Assembly (NCBI GenBank): GCA_020632925.1
Contig: JACKER010000007.1
Coordinates: 744,001-808,000, forward strand
From: Alphaproteobacteria bacterium
GTDB taxonomy: Bacteria; Myxococcota_A; UBA796; GCA-2862545
Direction: 5' to 3'
Length of the DNA stretch: 64,000 bases
How positions within the stretch are numbered: position 1 is the first letter of the stretch; the number at the start of each line of letters is the position of its first letter. The translations under genes and the position numbers were made by a program. The notes under the pieces are model-generated. The model worked only from the letters and a program-made list of their open reading frames with translations, did not search any database and was not told the origin of the DNA. This document shows, in pieces, positions 24,830 through 33,323 of the stretch.

Positions 24830-25392
24830 CAGACCACCACCATCAGGACGACCGCGAGCCAACCGAGGAGCGGCGCGGCGAGCACCGACAGGAGCACGAC
24901 CGGCCAGGTGCGCCGCTGCAGGACGCTCAGGAACGTGTAGGGGAACCAGGTGGCCCCGAGCTGGGCGGCCCCCGCGATCGCGGCGCCGAACACCGAGTAG
25001 ACCAGGAAGCTCGGGTCCCCCACCGCGAGGCCTCCCGCCAGGCCGGCCAGCGCGCCCCACACCGCGCCGATCGGCAGCCCGAGCATCAGGAGCGCTGGGA
25101 TCGGCCATCGCCCGCGCACCCGCTCCAGCACGGCGGGCGCGAATCCCCCGATCGCGGCCCCCACGATCATGCCGACGAGGCCGGCGGCGACGACGAACGC
25201 GATCCCGGCAGGGTTCGACCACATCCCCAGGCCGATCGGAGCCAACGCCCCCGATGCCAGGCCGATGAGCGCCCAGTCGCGTGCCCAACGCGTCGGCGGC
25301 CCCACCAGGTAGCCCTCCACGGACGCCGAGGTGGCGGCCTGGCTGGCGTGCGCCTCGCTGCGGCGCGGCGGGCGCGGTCGCTCCTGCTCCAT
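24829..25392 (-). CDS. small integral membrane protein of unknown function
   Basis: A 187-residue protein with a charged N-terminus (MEQERPRPPRRSEAH). About five hydrophobic segments follow from residue 37 onward: 'WALIGLASGALAPIGLGMW', 'AFVVAAGLVGMIVGAAIGGF', 'PALLMLGLPIGAVWGALAGLAGGLAV', 'VYSVFGAAIAGAAQLGATW' and 'VVLLSVLAAPLLGWLAVVLMVVV'. Gly/Ala-rich helices suggest tight packing. No family was recognised. It is coupled (TGATG) to the TPR lipoprotein downstream and divergent from the PBP gene. The ATG at 25392 was chosen because longer in-frame starts are Arg/Pro-rich and overlap the PBP gene. Confidence 0.75.
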   Translation of the reverse strand: MEQERPRPPRRSEAHASQAATSASVEGYLVGPPTRWARDWALIGLASGALAPIGLGMWSNPAGIAFVVAAGLVGMIVGAAIGGFAPAVLERVRGRWPIPALLMLGLPIGAVWGALAGLAGGLAVGDPSFLVYSVFGAAIAGAAQLGATWFPYTFLSVLQRRTWPVVLLSVLAAPLLGWLAVVLMVVV

Positions 25393-25401
25393 GGGTCGGG
25401 C

Positions 25402-25408
25402 GTATCCT
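25402..25408 (+). promoter_or_regulatory. candidate -10 box (GTATCCT) for the PBP gene
   Basis: TATCCT at 25403 lies in the 52-base gap between divergent genes. A GGCGG-CTGGT-CCGCC hairpin follows at 25410-25424. This is an alternative to the GTACACC core at 25431. Confidence 0.35.
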
Positions 25409-25427
25409 TGGCGGCTGGTCCGCCGCC

Positions 25428-25437
25428 ACGGTACACC
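25428..25437. promoter_or_regulatory. overlapping divergent -10 boxes around GTAC
   Basis: ACGGTACACC gives TACACC on the plus strand, ending seven bases before the PBP ATG. It gives TACCGT on the minus strand toward the membrane protein. The plus reading would make the PBP mRNA nearly leaderless, which agrees with the absence of an SD. Confidence 0.35.
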
Positions 25438-25444
25438 GGTGCGC

Positions 25445-27721
25445 ATGCGGAAGCGTCTGTTCCGGGCGCTCGCCATCGCGCTGGGCGGCACCCTCCTGAT
25501 CGGACTCGCCGGCGGCCTCGCGGGCTGGCGGTGGTTCGACACGACCATCCTCCAGGACCTCCCACCGGACCTGTCGAAGCTGCGCGACTTCAGGCCGCTG
25601 ACGGCGTGCGAGATCGCGGACCAGTCCGGCGAGGTGGTCGACAGCTTCTACCTGGAGCGTCGGTACTGGGTCGACCTGGACACGCTGCCCGACCACGTGT
25701 GGCAGGCCTTCGTCGCCGCCGAGGACCAGCACTTCTTCGAGCACCCGGGCGTCGACGTGATCGGCATCACCCGGGCCATCGTCACGAACCTCCGCGCGGG
25801 CAGCAAGGTGCAGGGTGGCAGCACGCTGACCCAGCAGCTCGTGAAGAACCTGCTGCTCACGTCCGAGCGCAGCTACGTCCGCAAGCTCAAGGAGTTCGTG
25901 CTCGCCTGGCGGCTCGAGCGCGAGCTGTCGAAGCAGGACATCCTGCAGCTCTACGTGAACTACGTGTTCCTCGGGTCGGGCAACTACGGCATCGAGGCGG
26001 CCGCCCGCGACTACTTCGACGTCGGCGCGGCCCAGCTCGACCCCGGACAGGCGGCCTTGATCGCGGGCCTCGTGCCCGCCCCCTCCCGCTACTCGCCGCG
26101 TCGGGACCCGGAGCTGGCGCGCTGGCGCCGGTCGCTCGTGCTCGGCCGGATGGTGGACGAGGGGTGGATCGATCCGGTGGACGCGATCGACTACGACGAC
26201 GCGCCGATCGTGCCCCCGGTGCGCAGCACGGGCGAGGACCTCGGGGACGCCACGGCCTACGCCACCATGGTCCGCCGTGAGATCCGGCGGGTCATCGGCT
26301 CGGACGAGGTCTTCCAGCGCGGGCTGCGCGTGGTCACCCCGTACGACCCCGCCGTCCAGCACGCGGCCGTCCTCGCCACCGCCGCGGCGCGCCAGGCGCA
26401 CCTCGAGCGCCAGGGCCCCAAGGCGATCGTGGAGCGCGGCACGACCGGCGAGCCTCCCGCGGACCCGACCGAGACCTGCTTCGTGGTCCAGGCGCCCCGC
26501 GGGGCCGACCTGAGCAAGCTCCGCACGGCGACGCAGACCTGGTCGCTGTCGTCGAAGGAGCGCCAGGCCAACGTGTACGACGAGCGCGCGGCCCAGGCGC
26601 GGCCGCTGTCCTCGCAGATCGGCAGCGGCGACCGGCTGCGGGTGTGCCGCGAGGGCGAGGGGAGCACCGTGGTGCTGGACCGCCAGCCGTGGAGCCAGTC
26701 CGCCGCGGTGGTGGTGGAGAACGCCACCGGGCGCGTCGTGGCGCTCACCGGCGGGTCCGACGTGACGCTCGAGGGCTTCGTCCGATCGACGCAGGCGCGC
26801 CGCCAGCCGGGCTCGAGCTTCAAGCCCTACGTGTACGCCTCGGCGTTCGCCGCCGGGCACACGCAGCTCGACCGGATCATGGACGGCCCGCTCTACCTCC
26901 CGGCCGGCAACGGCAAGGTGTGGAGCCCCAAGAACTACGGCGGGGGCTTCTCCGGGCCGTTGCCGATCCGCCGGGCGCTGGCCGCGAGCTTGAACACCGT
27001 GGCCGTCCGGTTGGCGCTCGAGGTCGGGCCGACGGAGATCGCGCGGACGGCTCGGTCGCTCGGTGTGCGGACGCCCCTGCGCACCGACCTCACCATCGCG
27101 CTGGGATCCTCCGAGGTCACGCCGATGGACCAGGCCATGGGGTACAGCTCGCTCGCGCGCATGGGCGTGCCGATCGAGCCCGTCTACCTCGACGTCCTCG
27201 AGGACTCCGAGGGGCACCGCGTGGGCGGCCGCGGCGAGACGCTCCGGAAGTCCGACGGGACCGAGGTCGTGCTCCCCGGGCGCCCGCTGGCCCGCGCGCT
27301 GCCGTCGGGCGTCGCCTACGAGATGGTGGACGCGCTGCGGGAGGTCGTGCGGGCGGGCACCGCGCGGCGGGCGTACAAGGAGGGCTACGACCGGGCCGGG
27401 AAGACGGGCACGACGAACGACTGCGTCGACGCCTGGTTCGTCGGCACCACCCCGCTGTACACGGTCGCGGTGTGGATCGGGACGGACGGCGTCGGCAGCC
27501 TCGGCGATCGGGAGACGGGCGGGAAGGCGGCGCTGCCCGCATGGATCGCGATCATGGACGCGCTTCCCGACCAGAAGGGACTCACGTTCCCCGTGCCCGA
27601 CGACGCGGTGCGCGTGCCGACGGAGCTCGGCGTGCTGGGCTTCGTGCGGGGGAAGGTTCCGCGCGACGTGCTGCAGGTGCCGCGCCCGGACGAAGGGCCG
27701 CTGCCGATGATTCCCAGGTAG
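25445..27721 (+). CDS. class A penicillin-binding protein (PBP1A-type, bifunctional)
   Basis: A 758-residue membrane-anchored peptidoglycan synthase with one N-terminal helix (about 8-25). The glycosyltransferase domain (about 65-250) has EDQHFFEHPGVD, GGSTLTQQL and 'RKLKEFVLAWRLE'. The transpeptidase domain (about 430-720) has SSFK (catalytic Ser, near 456), SLN and KTGTT (near 653). An insert of about 90 residues separates the two and carries an OB-like beta stretch ('SGDRLRVCREGEGSTVVL'). All catalytic motifs are intact, so it should polymerise and cross-link glycan at the division or elongation site. The ATG at 25445 follows GTGCGC, with no SD. It stands alone as a transcription unit. Confidence 0.95.
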   Translation: MRKRLFRALAIALGGTLLIGLAGGLAGWRWFDTTILQDLPPDLSKLRDFRPLTACEIADQSGEVVDSFYLERRYWVDLDTLPDHVWQAFVAAEDQHFFEHPGVDVIGITRAIVTNLRAGSKVQGGSTLTQQLVKNLLLTSERSYVRKLKEFVLAWRLERELSKQDILQLYVNYVFLGSGNYGIEAAARDYFDVGAAQLDPGQAALIAGLVPAPSRYSPRRDPELARWRRSLVLGRMVDEGWIDPVDAIDYDDAPIVPPVRSTGEDLGDATAYATMVRREIRRVIGSDEVFQRGLRVVTPYDPAVQHAAVLATAAARQAHLERQGPKAIVERGTTGEPPADPTETCFVVQAPRGADLSKLRTATQTWSLSSKERQANVYDERAAQARPLSSQIGSGDRLRVCREGEGSTVVLDRQPWSQSAAVVVENATGRVVALTGGSDVTLEGFVRSTQARRQPGSSFKPYVYASAFAAGHTQLDRIMDGPLYLPAGNGKVWSPKNYGGGFSGPLPIRRALAASLNTVAVRLALEVGPTEIARTARSLGVRTPLRTDLTIALGSSEVTPMDQAMGYSSLARMGVPIEPVYLDVLEDSEGHRVGGRGETLRKSDGTEVVLPGRPLARALPSGVAYEMVDALREVVRAGTARRAYKEGYDRAGKTGTTNDCVDAWFVGTTPLYTVAVWIGTDGVGSLGDRETGGKAALPAWIAIMDALPDQKGLTFPVPDDAVRVPTELGVLGFVRGKVPRDVLQVPRPDEGPLPMIPR

Positions 27722-27743
27722 TCCTCCGACCGTGTGAAGATCC

Positions 27744-30700
27744 GTGTCCATGGAACCGCTCGCCGTCGGAGACCACGTCGGTCGCTACGAGCTCCTGCGC
27801 CGCCTCGGCGCGGGTGGCATGGGCGAGGTGTGGGAGGCGGTGCTCCACGGTCCCGAGGGGTTCCGGCGGACGGTCGCGCTCAAGCTGCTCGTGCCGCTCG
27901 AGGACGAGCCGCAGAACTGGCAGGCGCTGGTCCACGAGGCGCGGCTCGGCGCGATGCTCTCGCACCCGAACGTCGTGGCGACGCACGACCTCGGACGGGC
28001 GGGCGATCGGTGGTACCTCGCGATGGAGCTGGTGCGCGGTCCATCGCTGTCCGCCGTTCGGCGCGTGGCGCCGCTGCCGCCCCTCGCGCTGGTGCAGGCG
28101 GCGCTCCAGGTGTGCGCGGGGCTGGATCACATCCACGGCCTCGTGGTGGACGGACGACCGGCCGGACTGCTCCACCGCGACATCAAGCCCGCCAACCTGC
28201 TGGTGGACCCCAACGGGCTGGTGAAGATCGCCGACCTCGGCATCGCCCGACTCGCGCGGGACAGCCGCGCCGGCTCGGGGACCCCCGGGTACATGGCGCC
28301 CGAGCAGGGCGAAGGCGAGGACCGGCGCGCCGACATCTTCGCGCTCGGCGCGACGCTGTACGTGCTGGCCACGGGTCGGATGCCGTTCGGCACGGGGGTG
28401 CCCGCGCTGTACCAGGCGATGCAGGTCGAGGAGAAGCTCGCGGAGGGCCTGTGCAGGCCGGTCGAGGCCGCGGTGCCGGGGCTCGGGCCCATCCTCCACA
28501 CCTGCCTTCGCCTCGACCCCGAGGAACGCTGGTCCGACGTGGCCGCGCTGGCCCGGGCGCTCTCGGAGCTGCGCGTGGAGGGCCCCGGGCTCACGGACGT
28601 GCTCGCCCAGCGCTTCCCCGAGCTCTCCCACGCGCGCTCCTTCACGCACGCGCCCGAGCGCTCCTCGATGCGGACGCTCGCGTTGGTGCCGGGCAACCTC
28701 CCCCGGCAGCGCGACCCGTTCTTCGGGCGGACCGAGGAGATCGCGTCGTTGTGCGACCGCGCCCGCGCCGGGGCCCGTCTGATCGTGCTCAAGGGGATGG
28801 GTGGCGCCGGCAAGACCCGCCTGTCGCTCGAGGTGGCCCGCGAGCTCGGCCCCGAGCTGCCCGGCGGGAGCTGGTTCGTGGAGCTCGCGACGGCGACCGA
28901 CGCTGCCCAGGTCTGCGCCGCCGTGTCGGCCGCCCTCCAGGTGCCCGCCGGGTCGAAGGACCTCGTGCACCAGCTCGGGCGGGCCATCGCCTACCGTGGT
29001 CGCGCGCTGTTCGTGTTGGACAACGTCGAGCAGGTCGTGGACGCGCTGCCCGCCACCCTGGGGCGCTGGCTCGATCTCGCGCCGGAGGCCCTCTTCGTCG
29101 TCAGCTCCCGCGTCACGCCGCGCCTGCTGGGCGAGGAGGTCGTCGAGATCGGCCCGCTGTCGGTGGAGGCGGCGGTCGACCTGTTCGTGGACCGAAGCCC
29201 CCGCCCGCCCGCGGAGGGCGAACGCGCGCTGGTGGCGCGGCTGGTCGAGGAGCTCGAGTACCTCCCGCTCGCGATCGAGCTCGCGGCGGTGCGCACCCGC
29301 GTGATGACGGTGGAGCGCATCCGTCGCCACCTCGGGGATCGGCTGCGGCTCCTCTCCGGGGGCGGGCGCGACCGGCCCGATCGCCAGCGGAGCATGGCCG
29401 CTTCGCTCGAGGCGTCCTGGGAGCTCGCGAGTCCCGCGGCGCGCGCGGCGCTCTGTCAGCTCGCCGTGTTCGAAGGGGGCTTCACGCTCGAAGCCGCCGA
29501 GGGGGTCGTGTCGCTCGACGACGACGCCCCGTGGATGGTCGACGTCCTGGCCGAGCTGGTGGATGCGAGCGTGGTTCGTGGCGAGCCGCGAGGGGGCCGC
29601 TTCCAGTTGCCGGCGATCGTGGCGGAGTGGGCCTGGGGCCGCGCCGGTACCGAGACCATCGAGGCCGCGCAGCGCCGACACGGCACCTGGTTCGCCCAGT
29701 GGGGCAGCGAGGCCGGGACCGCGCAGCTGACGCGGGCCTCGGGACGCGAGCTCGACGGCGCTCTCGGCGATCTGGACAACCTGGTGGCGGCGACGCGGCG
29801 CGCGCTCGCTCGCGGGGACGCTTCGGTGGCCGCCGCGACCTGCAACGCCGCGGCGGGCTTGTTGACCATGCGCGGCCCGATCGACCTGCTGATCGAGCTC
29901 AGCCGGGCGGTGCTGGCGATGGAGGGGACGGTCGGGGTGGACCGGCGTCGGCTGCTCGTGGTCTACGCCGGGGCGCTGGTGGACGCGGGGCAGATCGCGG
30001 CGTCGGCGGAGGCTCGCGCCGAGGCGGTCGCGCTGGCGGAGGCCCAGGACCACCCCACCACGGTGGTGGCGATGCTCGGCATGGAGGCACGGCTCCAGCA
30101 ACGCATCGGCCAGTCCGCCCTGGCGCTCACGATCTGCGAGCGGGCGCTGGCGCTGGCGAAGCGGGCGGGCCCCGACGCCGAGGTGGGCGCGCGGCTCCAC
30201 CTCGGGCAGGTCCTGGCGAACGCGGGCCGGCTGCGGGACGCCGAGGTCGCGTTCCTGCAGGCGCTGGAGGGGGCGCGGGCGACCGGCGATCGGCGGCGTC
30301 AGGCCATCTGCCACAACAACCTCGGCCTGGTGTACCTGTACCTGGCTCGCCTGGACGCGGCGGCGGAGCACGCGCAGCAGGCCCTGACGCTGTGCGAGGC
30401 GACGGCGGACCGACGCGGGGAGCTCGTCGCGCGCTCGAACTTCGGGTCGATCCGGTTCCAGTCCGGGCGGCTGGAGGAGGCCCGCCCCGCCTGGGTGGCG
30501 ACCTCCCGTATCCTCGGAGAGATCGGCGACGACCGTGGTCTGTCGACCACGATGCTCCAGCTCGGAGAGCTCCAGTTCGAGAGCGGGCACCTCTCCGAGT
30601 CCAGGGAGCGCTTCCGCCAGGCGCTGGCGATCAAGCAGCGGACGGAGGACACGTTCGGCGAGATGCAGGTCCGCGCGAGCTGGGGCTCCGTGGAGGTCGA

Positions 30701-31178
30701 GGTCGGTCAGCTGGACACGGCGTCGGACCTGCTCGGCCCCGCGTCCCGCTGGGGTCGCAAGGTGGGCCACGACCAGCTGTTGGTCATGGTGGAGACCTCC
30801 TGCGCCCAGATCGCCCTGGCGCGCGGCGACCTCGCGGAGGCCGAGGCGCGCTGCGAGGTGGCGTCGGTGTCCGCGGCGAAGCTCGGGCCCAGGGACGAGG
30901 GGCGCGTCCTGACCACGCGGGGGCGGGTCGCGCTGGCGGGTGGGCGCCGTGACGACGCCGTGGCGGACCTCGAGCGCGCCGTCGGCTCGACGGGGGGCGC
31001 GGACTTCGTGCTGTGGTGCGAGGCCGCGATCGCGCTGTCAGCGGCCCTCGGCCCCACCGAGCGGGCGGTCGCGCTGCTCCGCGAGGTGGCCAGCCGCTGC
31101 GACGAGGGCGGGTTCACCCGCCTTCGGGATCGGTCGCTCGCGCGGCTCGACGCGATGGATCAGTCGACGACGACGTAG
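27744..31178 (+). CDS. Ser/Thr protein kinase fused to STAND ATPase and TPR repeats
   Basis: An 1144-residue cytoplasmic signalling protein with no membrane helix. The kinase domain (about 15-280) has the glycine loop GAGGMG, VALK, HRDIKPAN (near 144), a DLG in place of DFG (near 163) and APE. The NB-ARC/STAND ATPase (about 325-640) has the P-loop GMGGAGKT (near 352), 'LFVLDNVEQV' (Walker B) and 'LPLAIELAAVRT'. TPR-type repeats (about 720-1120) include 'ICHNNLGLVYLYLARLDAAAEHAQQAL'. The first two modules resemble Myxococcota and actinobacterial regulators in which TPR ligand binding gates the ATPase. The start is GTG 27744 or ATG 27750, and GAAG upstream suits the GTG. Its 3' end overlaps the convergent lipoprotein gene by 19 bases. 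Confidence 0.92.
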   Translation: MSMEPLAVGDHVGRYELLRRLGAGGMGEVWEAVLHGPEGFRRTVALKLLVPLEDEPQNWQALVHEARLGAMLSHPNVVATHDLGRAGDRWYLAMELVRGPSLSAVRRVAPLPPLALVQAALQVCAGLDHIHGLVVDGRPAGLLHRDIKPANLLVDPNGLVKIADLGIARLARDSRAGSGTPGYMAPEQGEGEDRRADIFALGATLYVLATGRMPFGTGVPALYQAMQVEEKLAEGLCRPVEAAVPGLGPILHTCLRLDPEERWSDVAALARALSELRVEGPGLTDVLAQRFPELSHARSFTHAPERSSMRTLALVPGNLPRQRDPFFGRTEEIASLCDRARAGARLIVLKGMGGAGKTRLSLEVARELGPELPGGSWFVELATATDAAQVCAAVSAALQVPAGSKDLVHQLGRAIAYRGRALFVLDNVEQVVDALPATLGRWLDLAPEALFVVSSRVTPRLLGEEVVEIGPLSVEAAVDLFVDRSPRPPAEGERALVARLVEELEYLPLAIELAAVRTRVMTVERIRRHLGDRLRLLSGGGRDRPDRQRSMAASLEASWELASPAARAALCQLAVFEGGFTLEAAEGVVSLDDDAPWMVDVLAELVDASVVRGEPRGGRFQLPAIVAEWAWGRAGTETIEAAQRRHGTWFAQWGSEAGTAQLTRASGRELDGALGDLDNLVAATRRALARGDASVAAATCNAAAGLLTMRGPIDLLIELSRAVLAMEGTVGVDRRRLLVVYAGALVDAGQIAASAEARAEAVALAEAQDHPTTVVAMLGMEARLQQRIGQSALALTICERALALAKRAGPDAEVGARLHLGQVLANAGRLRDAEVAFLQALEGARATGDRRRQAICHNNLGLVYLYLARLDAAAEHAQQALTLCEATADRRGELVARSNFGSIRFQSGRLEEARPAWVATSRILGEIGDDRGLSTTMLQLGELQFESGHLSESRERFRQALAIKQRTEDTFGEMQVRASWGSVEVEVGQLDTASDLLGPASRWGRKVGHDQLLVMVETSCAQIALARGDLAEAEARCEVASVSAAKLGPRDEGRVLTTRGRVALAGGRRDDAVADLERAVGSTGGADFVLWCEAAIALSAALGPTERAVALLREVASRCDEGGFTRLRDRSLARLDAMDQSTTT

Positions 31179-32170
31179 CGGCCGTCCTCGAAGTCGGCTC
31201 CGGGCACGCCGACCACGATCTCCGCGACCCGGTCCCCGCCGTAGGGGAGGGCGGCGTAGAGGGCGTCGCTGCGCCATCCCCCGACCCCCGACCCGAACCG
31301 CAGCCCGTGGGCGTGACCCTCGGTGGGCGGATCGAGCACGACGGCGGGGATCCCTGCGGCGTCGATGCGGACGATCGAGGTGGTGACGGCGTCGGTGACG
31401 TAGACATTGTCGCAGGCGTCCACGACGAGCGCGTCGTGCCAGCCGCCACCGATGCCGGTCGCGAAGGGCTCGGGAGGGCCAGCCACGGCGCCGGAGCGAT
31501 CGAGGGGGATGCGGTACACCGTGCCGGTGCCACCCACGGTGCCGAGGTAGGCGTGGTGGGCACGCCGGTCGAACCCGACGACCTTGGGACGCCCGTCGGG
31601 CAGCGTCGCGACCAGGACCTCCCGCTGACCGGACGCCGGATCGACGCGGGCGAGGGTCTGGCCGTCCGCGATCCACAGCCACCCGTCGGGGCCGGTGCGG
31701 AGCGCGTACGCCGGCACGCCCGCCGCCAGCACCGTCCGTCCACCGGTGCCCGGGTCCACCCGCTCGAGGAAGGAGGTGGTGGCGACGGTGACCGCGAGCC
31801 CACCATCGGCCAGCCAGTCCACCTGGTGGATCGGGCCCAGGGCGGGGACCCAGGGCGTGCCAGGACCGTCGTGGGGCCAGCGGATCAGCGCGTTGCCGTC
31901 CGAGCCGACGAGCCTTCCCTCCGGGTCGAAGGCCACGTCGTGGGTCGCGCGGGGTTGGTCGAGCAGCGTGGCCGCCAGCGGAGCGGCGACGAGCTCGGAG
32001 CAGCGGACCTCGGGCCAGGACGTGGGGGCCGCGCTGTGCCCGCCCGTGTGCCTCGTGACGCCGGTGCTGCCCGTCTCGGCCGTGGGTCCCCCGGTCTCGT
32101 GGGGCGCGGGGGTGTCGGTCGGCGAGGTGCCGTCGTCCCCGGTGCAGGCCAGCGCGCCGATCAGCAGCAT
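31160..32170 (-). CDS. SMP-30/NHL-like beta-propeller lipoprotein
   Basis: A 336-residue lipoprotein (leader MLLIGALAC) with a Thr/Gly/Ser/His linker of about 40 residues, then a six-bladed-type propeller. Repeats such as 'HDVAFDPEGRLVGSDGNALIRW', 'VDWLADGGLAVTVATTSFLERVDP', 'YALRTGPDGWLWIADGQTLARVDP' and 'DNVYVTDAVTTSIVRIDAAG' match NHL/SMP-30 blades. No clear catalytic residues were recognised. No SD precedes the ATG. A TACGCT ends seven bases before it on the minus strand, so it may be leaderless. It is divergent from the Asp/Thr-repeat lipoprotein across 39 bases, and converges on the kinase gene with overlap. Confidence 0.85.
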   Translation of the reverse strand: MLLIGALACTGDDGTSPTDTPAPHETGGPTAETGSTGVTRHTGGHSAAPTSWPEVRCSELVAAPLAATLLDQPRATHDVAFDPEGRLVGSDGNALIRWPHDGPGTPWVPALGPIHQVDWLADGGLAVTVATTSFLERVDPGTGGRTVLAAGVPAYALRTGPDGWLWIADGQTLARVDPASGQREVLVATLPDGRPKVVGFDRRAHHAYLGTVGGTGTVYRIPLDRSGAVAGPPEPFATGIGGGWHDALVVDACDNVYVTDAVTTSIVRIDAAGIPAVVLDPPTEGHAHGLRFGSGVGGWRSDALYAALPYGGDRVAEIVVGVPGADFEDGRYVVVD

Positions 32171-32176
32171 CGGCCG

Positions 32177-32193
32177 AGCGTAACGTGTACCCT
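32177..32193. promoter_or_regulatory. divergent promoter cores (TACGCT minus, TACCCT plus)
   Basis: In the 39-base gap, TACCCT (32188-32193) precedes the plus-strand SD and ATG at 32210. On the minus strand TACGCT (32182-32177) ends seven bases before the ATG at 32170. The two hexamers are back to back, so polymerase could start either way from one site. Confidence 0.45.
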
Positions 32194-32209
32194 GGCGAGG
32201 GGAGGGGGG

Positions 32210-33313
32210 ATGCGCTGGGTTTCGTGGCTGCTGGTGCTCGCGGCGTGCGGTGGGTCGACGACCAAGGACACCGATGAGGCCGACGCCGACGCCGACGCCG
32301 ACACGGACAGCGACACGGACGCGGACACCGACGCCGACACGGACAGCGACACGGACACGGACGCGGACACGGACGCCGACACCGACACCGACACCGGCCA
32401 CAGCGCACACACGGCCGTGCCTCCCTGCGTGGACCCCGGGCTCTTCGTGGGCGACGCCGGCTGGACGCTCGGGCTCGACGTGACGGGTCCCGGGGAGTGG
32501 TGCGCGACGTTCAACGAGGCGCGTACCCTCGAGCAGGAGCAGCTGCTCAAGATGAAGCTGATCATCCCGCGCGGGGCGTACACGCTGCCCACCGCGGCGG
32601 GGACCTCGCCCTTCCGCCTGCCGGTGTGCTTCGAGACCGCGCCGGGCTCGCCGCTGCAGCCGGTGATGGCCGGGGAGGGGGAGGTGACGCTCTCCCGGTC
32701 CACCGTCCAACAGTCCGACTACTACACCTGGCAGTCGACCCAGCCGATCGAGGACGGTGCCGGCCACGTCATCGCGACCTTCCAGCTGTACGGCTCGACC
32801 AGCACGCCCGCCGGCACGCCACCGCCCGACATCGAGCTGGACGGCGTGAACGCGAGCATCTACGAGCAGGAGCCGCTGGCGATGTCGCTGTGCGACCTGT
32901 CGCCCTACTGCGCGACCTTCTACAGCGACCACTTCGTGGTCTGTGACCCTGTCGGGTACGACGAGGAGCACCACCAGATCACCTTCACGGGCGGTGACGT
33001 GGACCTCGAGTTCCGCAAGGGCGGCTCGTTCGCGAGCACCGAGCCCGCCGTCTTCCCTCGCGCCACCGGGACGCTCGACGGCACGGCCTTCGACGTGACC
33101 GACTACTTCCGGCTGATCTACAACCCCGAGCACCACCACTTCAGCCGGGACTTCGCCGTGATCTTCGACGCGCCGATCAACGGGGCCTGCGGGCTGGCGG
33201 TGCGCAACGTCGATCCCTGGGGCAACCCGCCGGACACGCGGGTGGAGCGCGTGAACTGCGACCTGTCGCTGATCGACACGCGCACCGTCCTCAACGAGGT
33301 GTTCGTCGACTAG
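32210..33313 (+). CDS. lipoprotein with Asp/Thr repeat linker, unknown function
   Basis: A 367-residue lipoprotein (leader MRWVSWLLVLAAC). Directly after the lipid anchor lies a 39-residue Asp/Ala/Thr/Ser repeat, highly acidic and likely unstructured. It would hold the rest away from the membrane and could bind cations. The C-terminal 300 residues are beta-rich with six or more Cys that could form disulfides ('VPPCVDPGLF', 'WCATFNE', 'LPVCFETAPG', 'LCDLSPYCATFY'). No family was recognised. GGGAGGGGG precedes the ATG. Similar (D-x)n spacers are common in Myxococcota lipoproteins. Confidence 0.82.
   Translation: MRWVSWLLVLAACGGSTTKDTDEADADADADTDSDTDADTDADTDSDTDTDADTDADTDTDTGHSAHTAVPPCVDPGLFVGDAGWTLGLDVTGPGEWCATFNEARTLEQEQLLKMKLIIPRGAYTLPTAAGTSPFRLPVCFETAPGSPLQPVMAGEGEVTLSRSTVQQSDYYTWQSTQPIEDGAGHVIATFQLYGSTSTPAGTPPPDIELDGVNASIYEQEPLAMSLCDLSPYCATFYSDHFVVCDPVGYDEEHHQITFTGGDVDLEFRKGGSFASTEPAVFPRATGTLDGTAFDVTDYFRLIYNPEHHHFSRDFAVIFDAPINGACGLAVRNVDPWGNPPDTRVERVNCDLSLIDTRTVLNEVFVD
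32279..32395 (+). repeat. low-complexity Asp-Ala/Thr/Ser hexanucleotide repeat
   Basis: A run of 39 codons alternates GAC with GCC/ACG/ACC/AGC/GCG, an imperfect 6-base repeat of the form GACnnn. It lies in frame in the lipoprotein gene and is a likely site of length change by slippage. Confidence 0.9.
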
Positions 33314-33323
33314 CTCTCGCTAG
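33310..33323. terminator. small hairpin holding both convergent stop codons
   Basis: CTAGC-TCTC-GCTAG is a perfect 5-base stem with a 4-base loop. It contains the TAG of the plus-strand lipoprotein and the TAG of the minus-strand gene. It is too short to be a strong terminator. Confidence 0.3.

Noticed and set aside
32279..32395. GACnnn repeat considered as a non-coding satellite
   Set aside because: It lies in frame within a lipoprotein gene and keeps the Asp codon in every unit.
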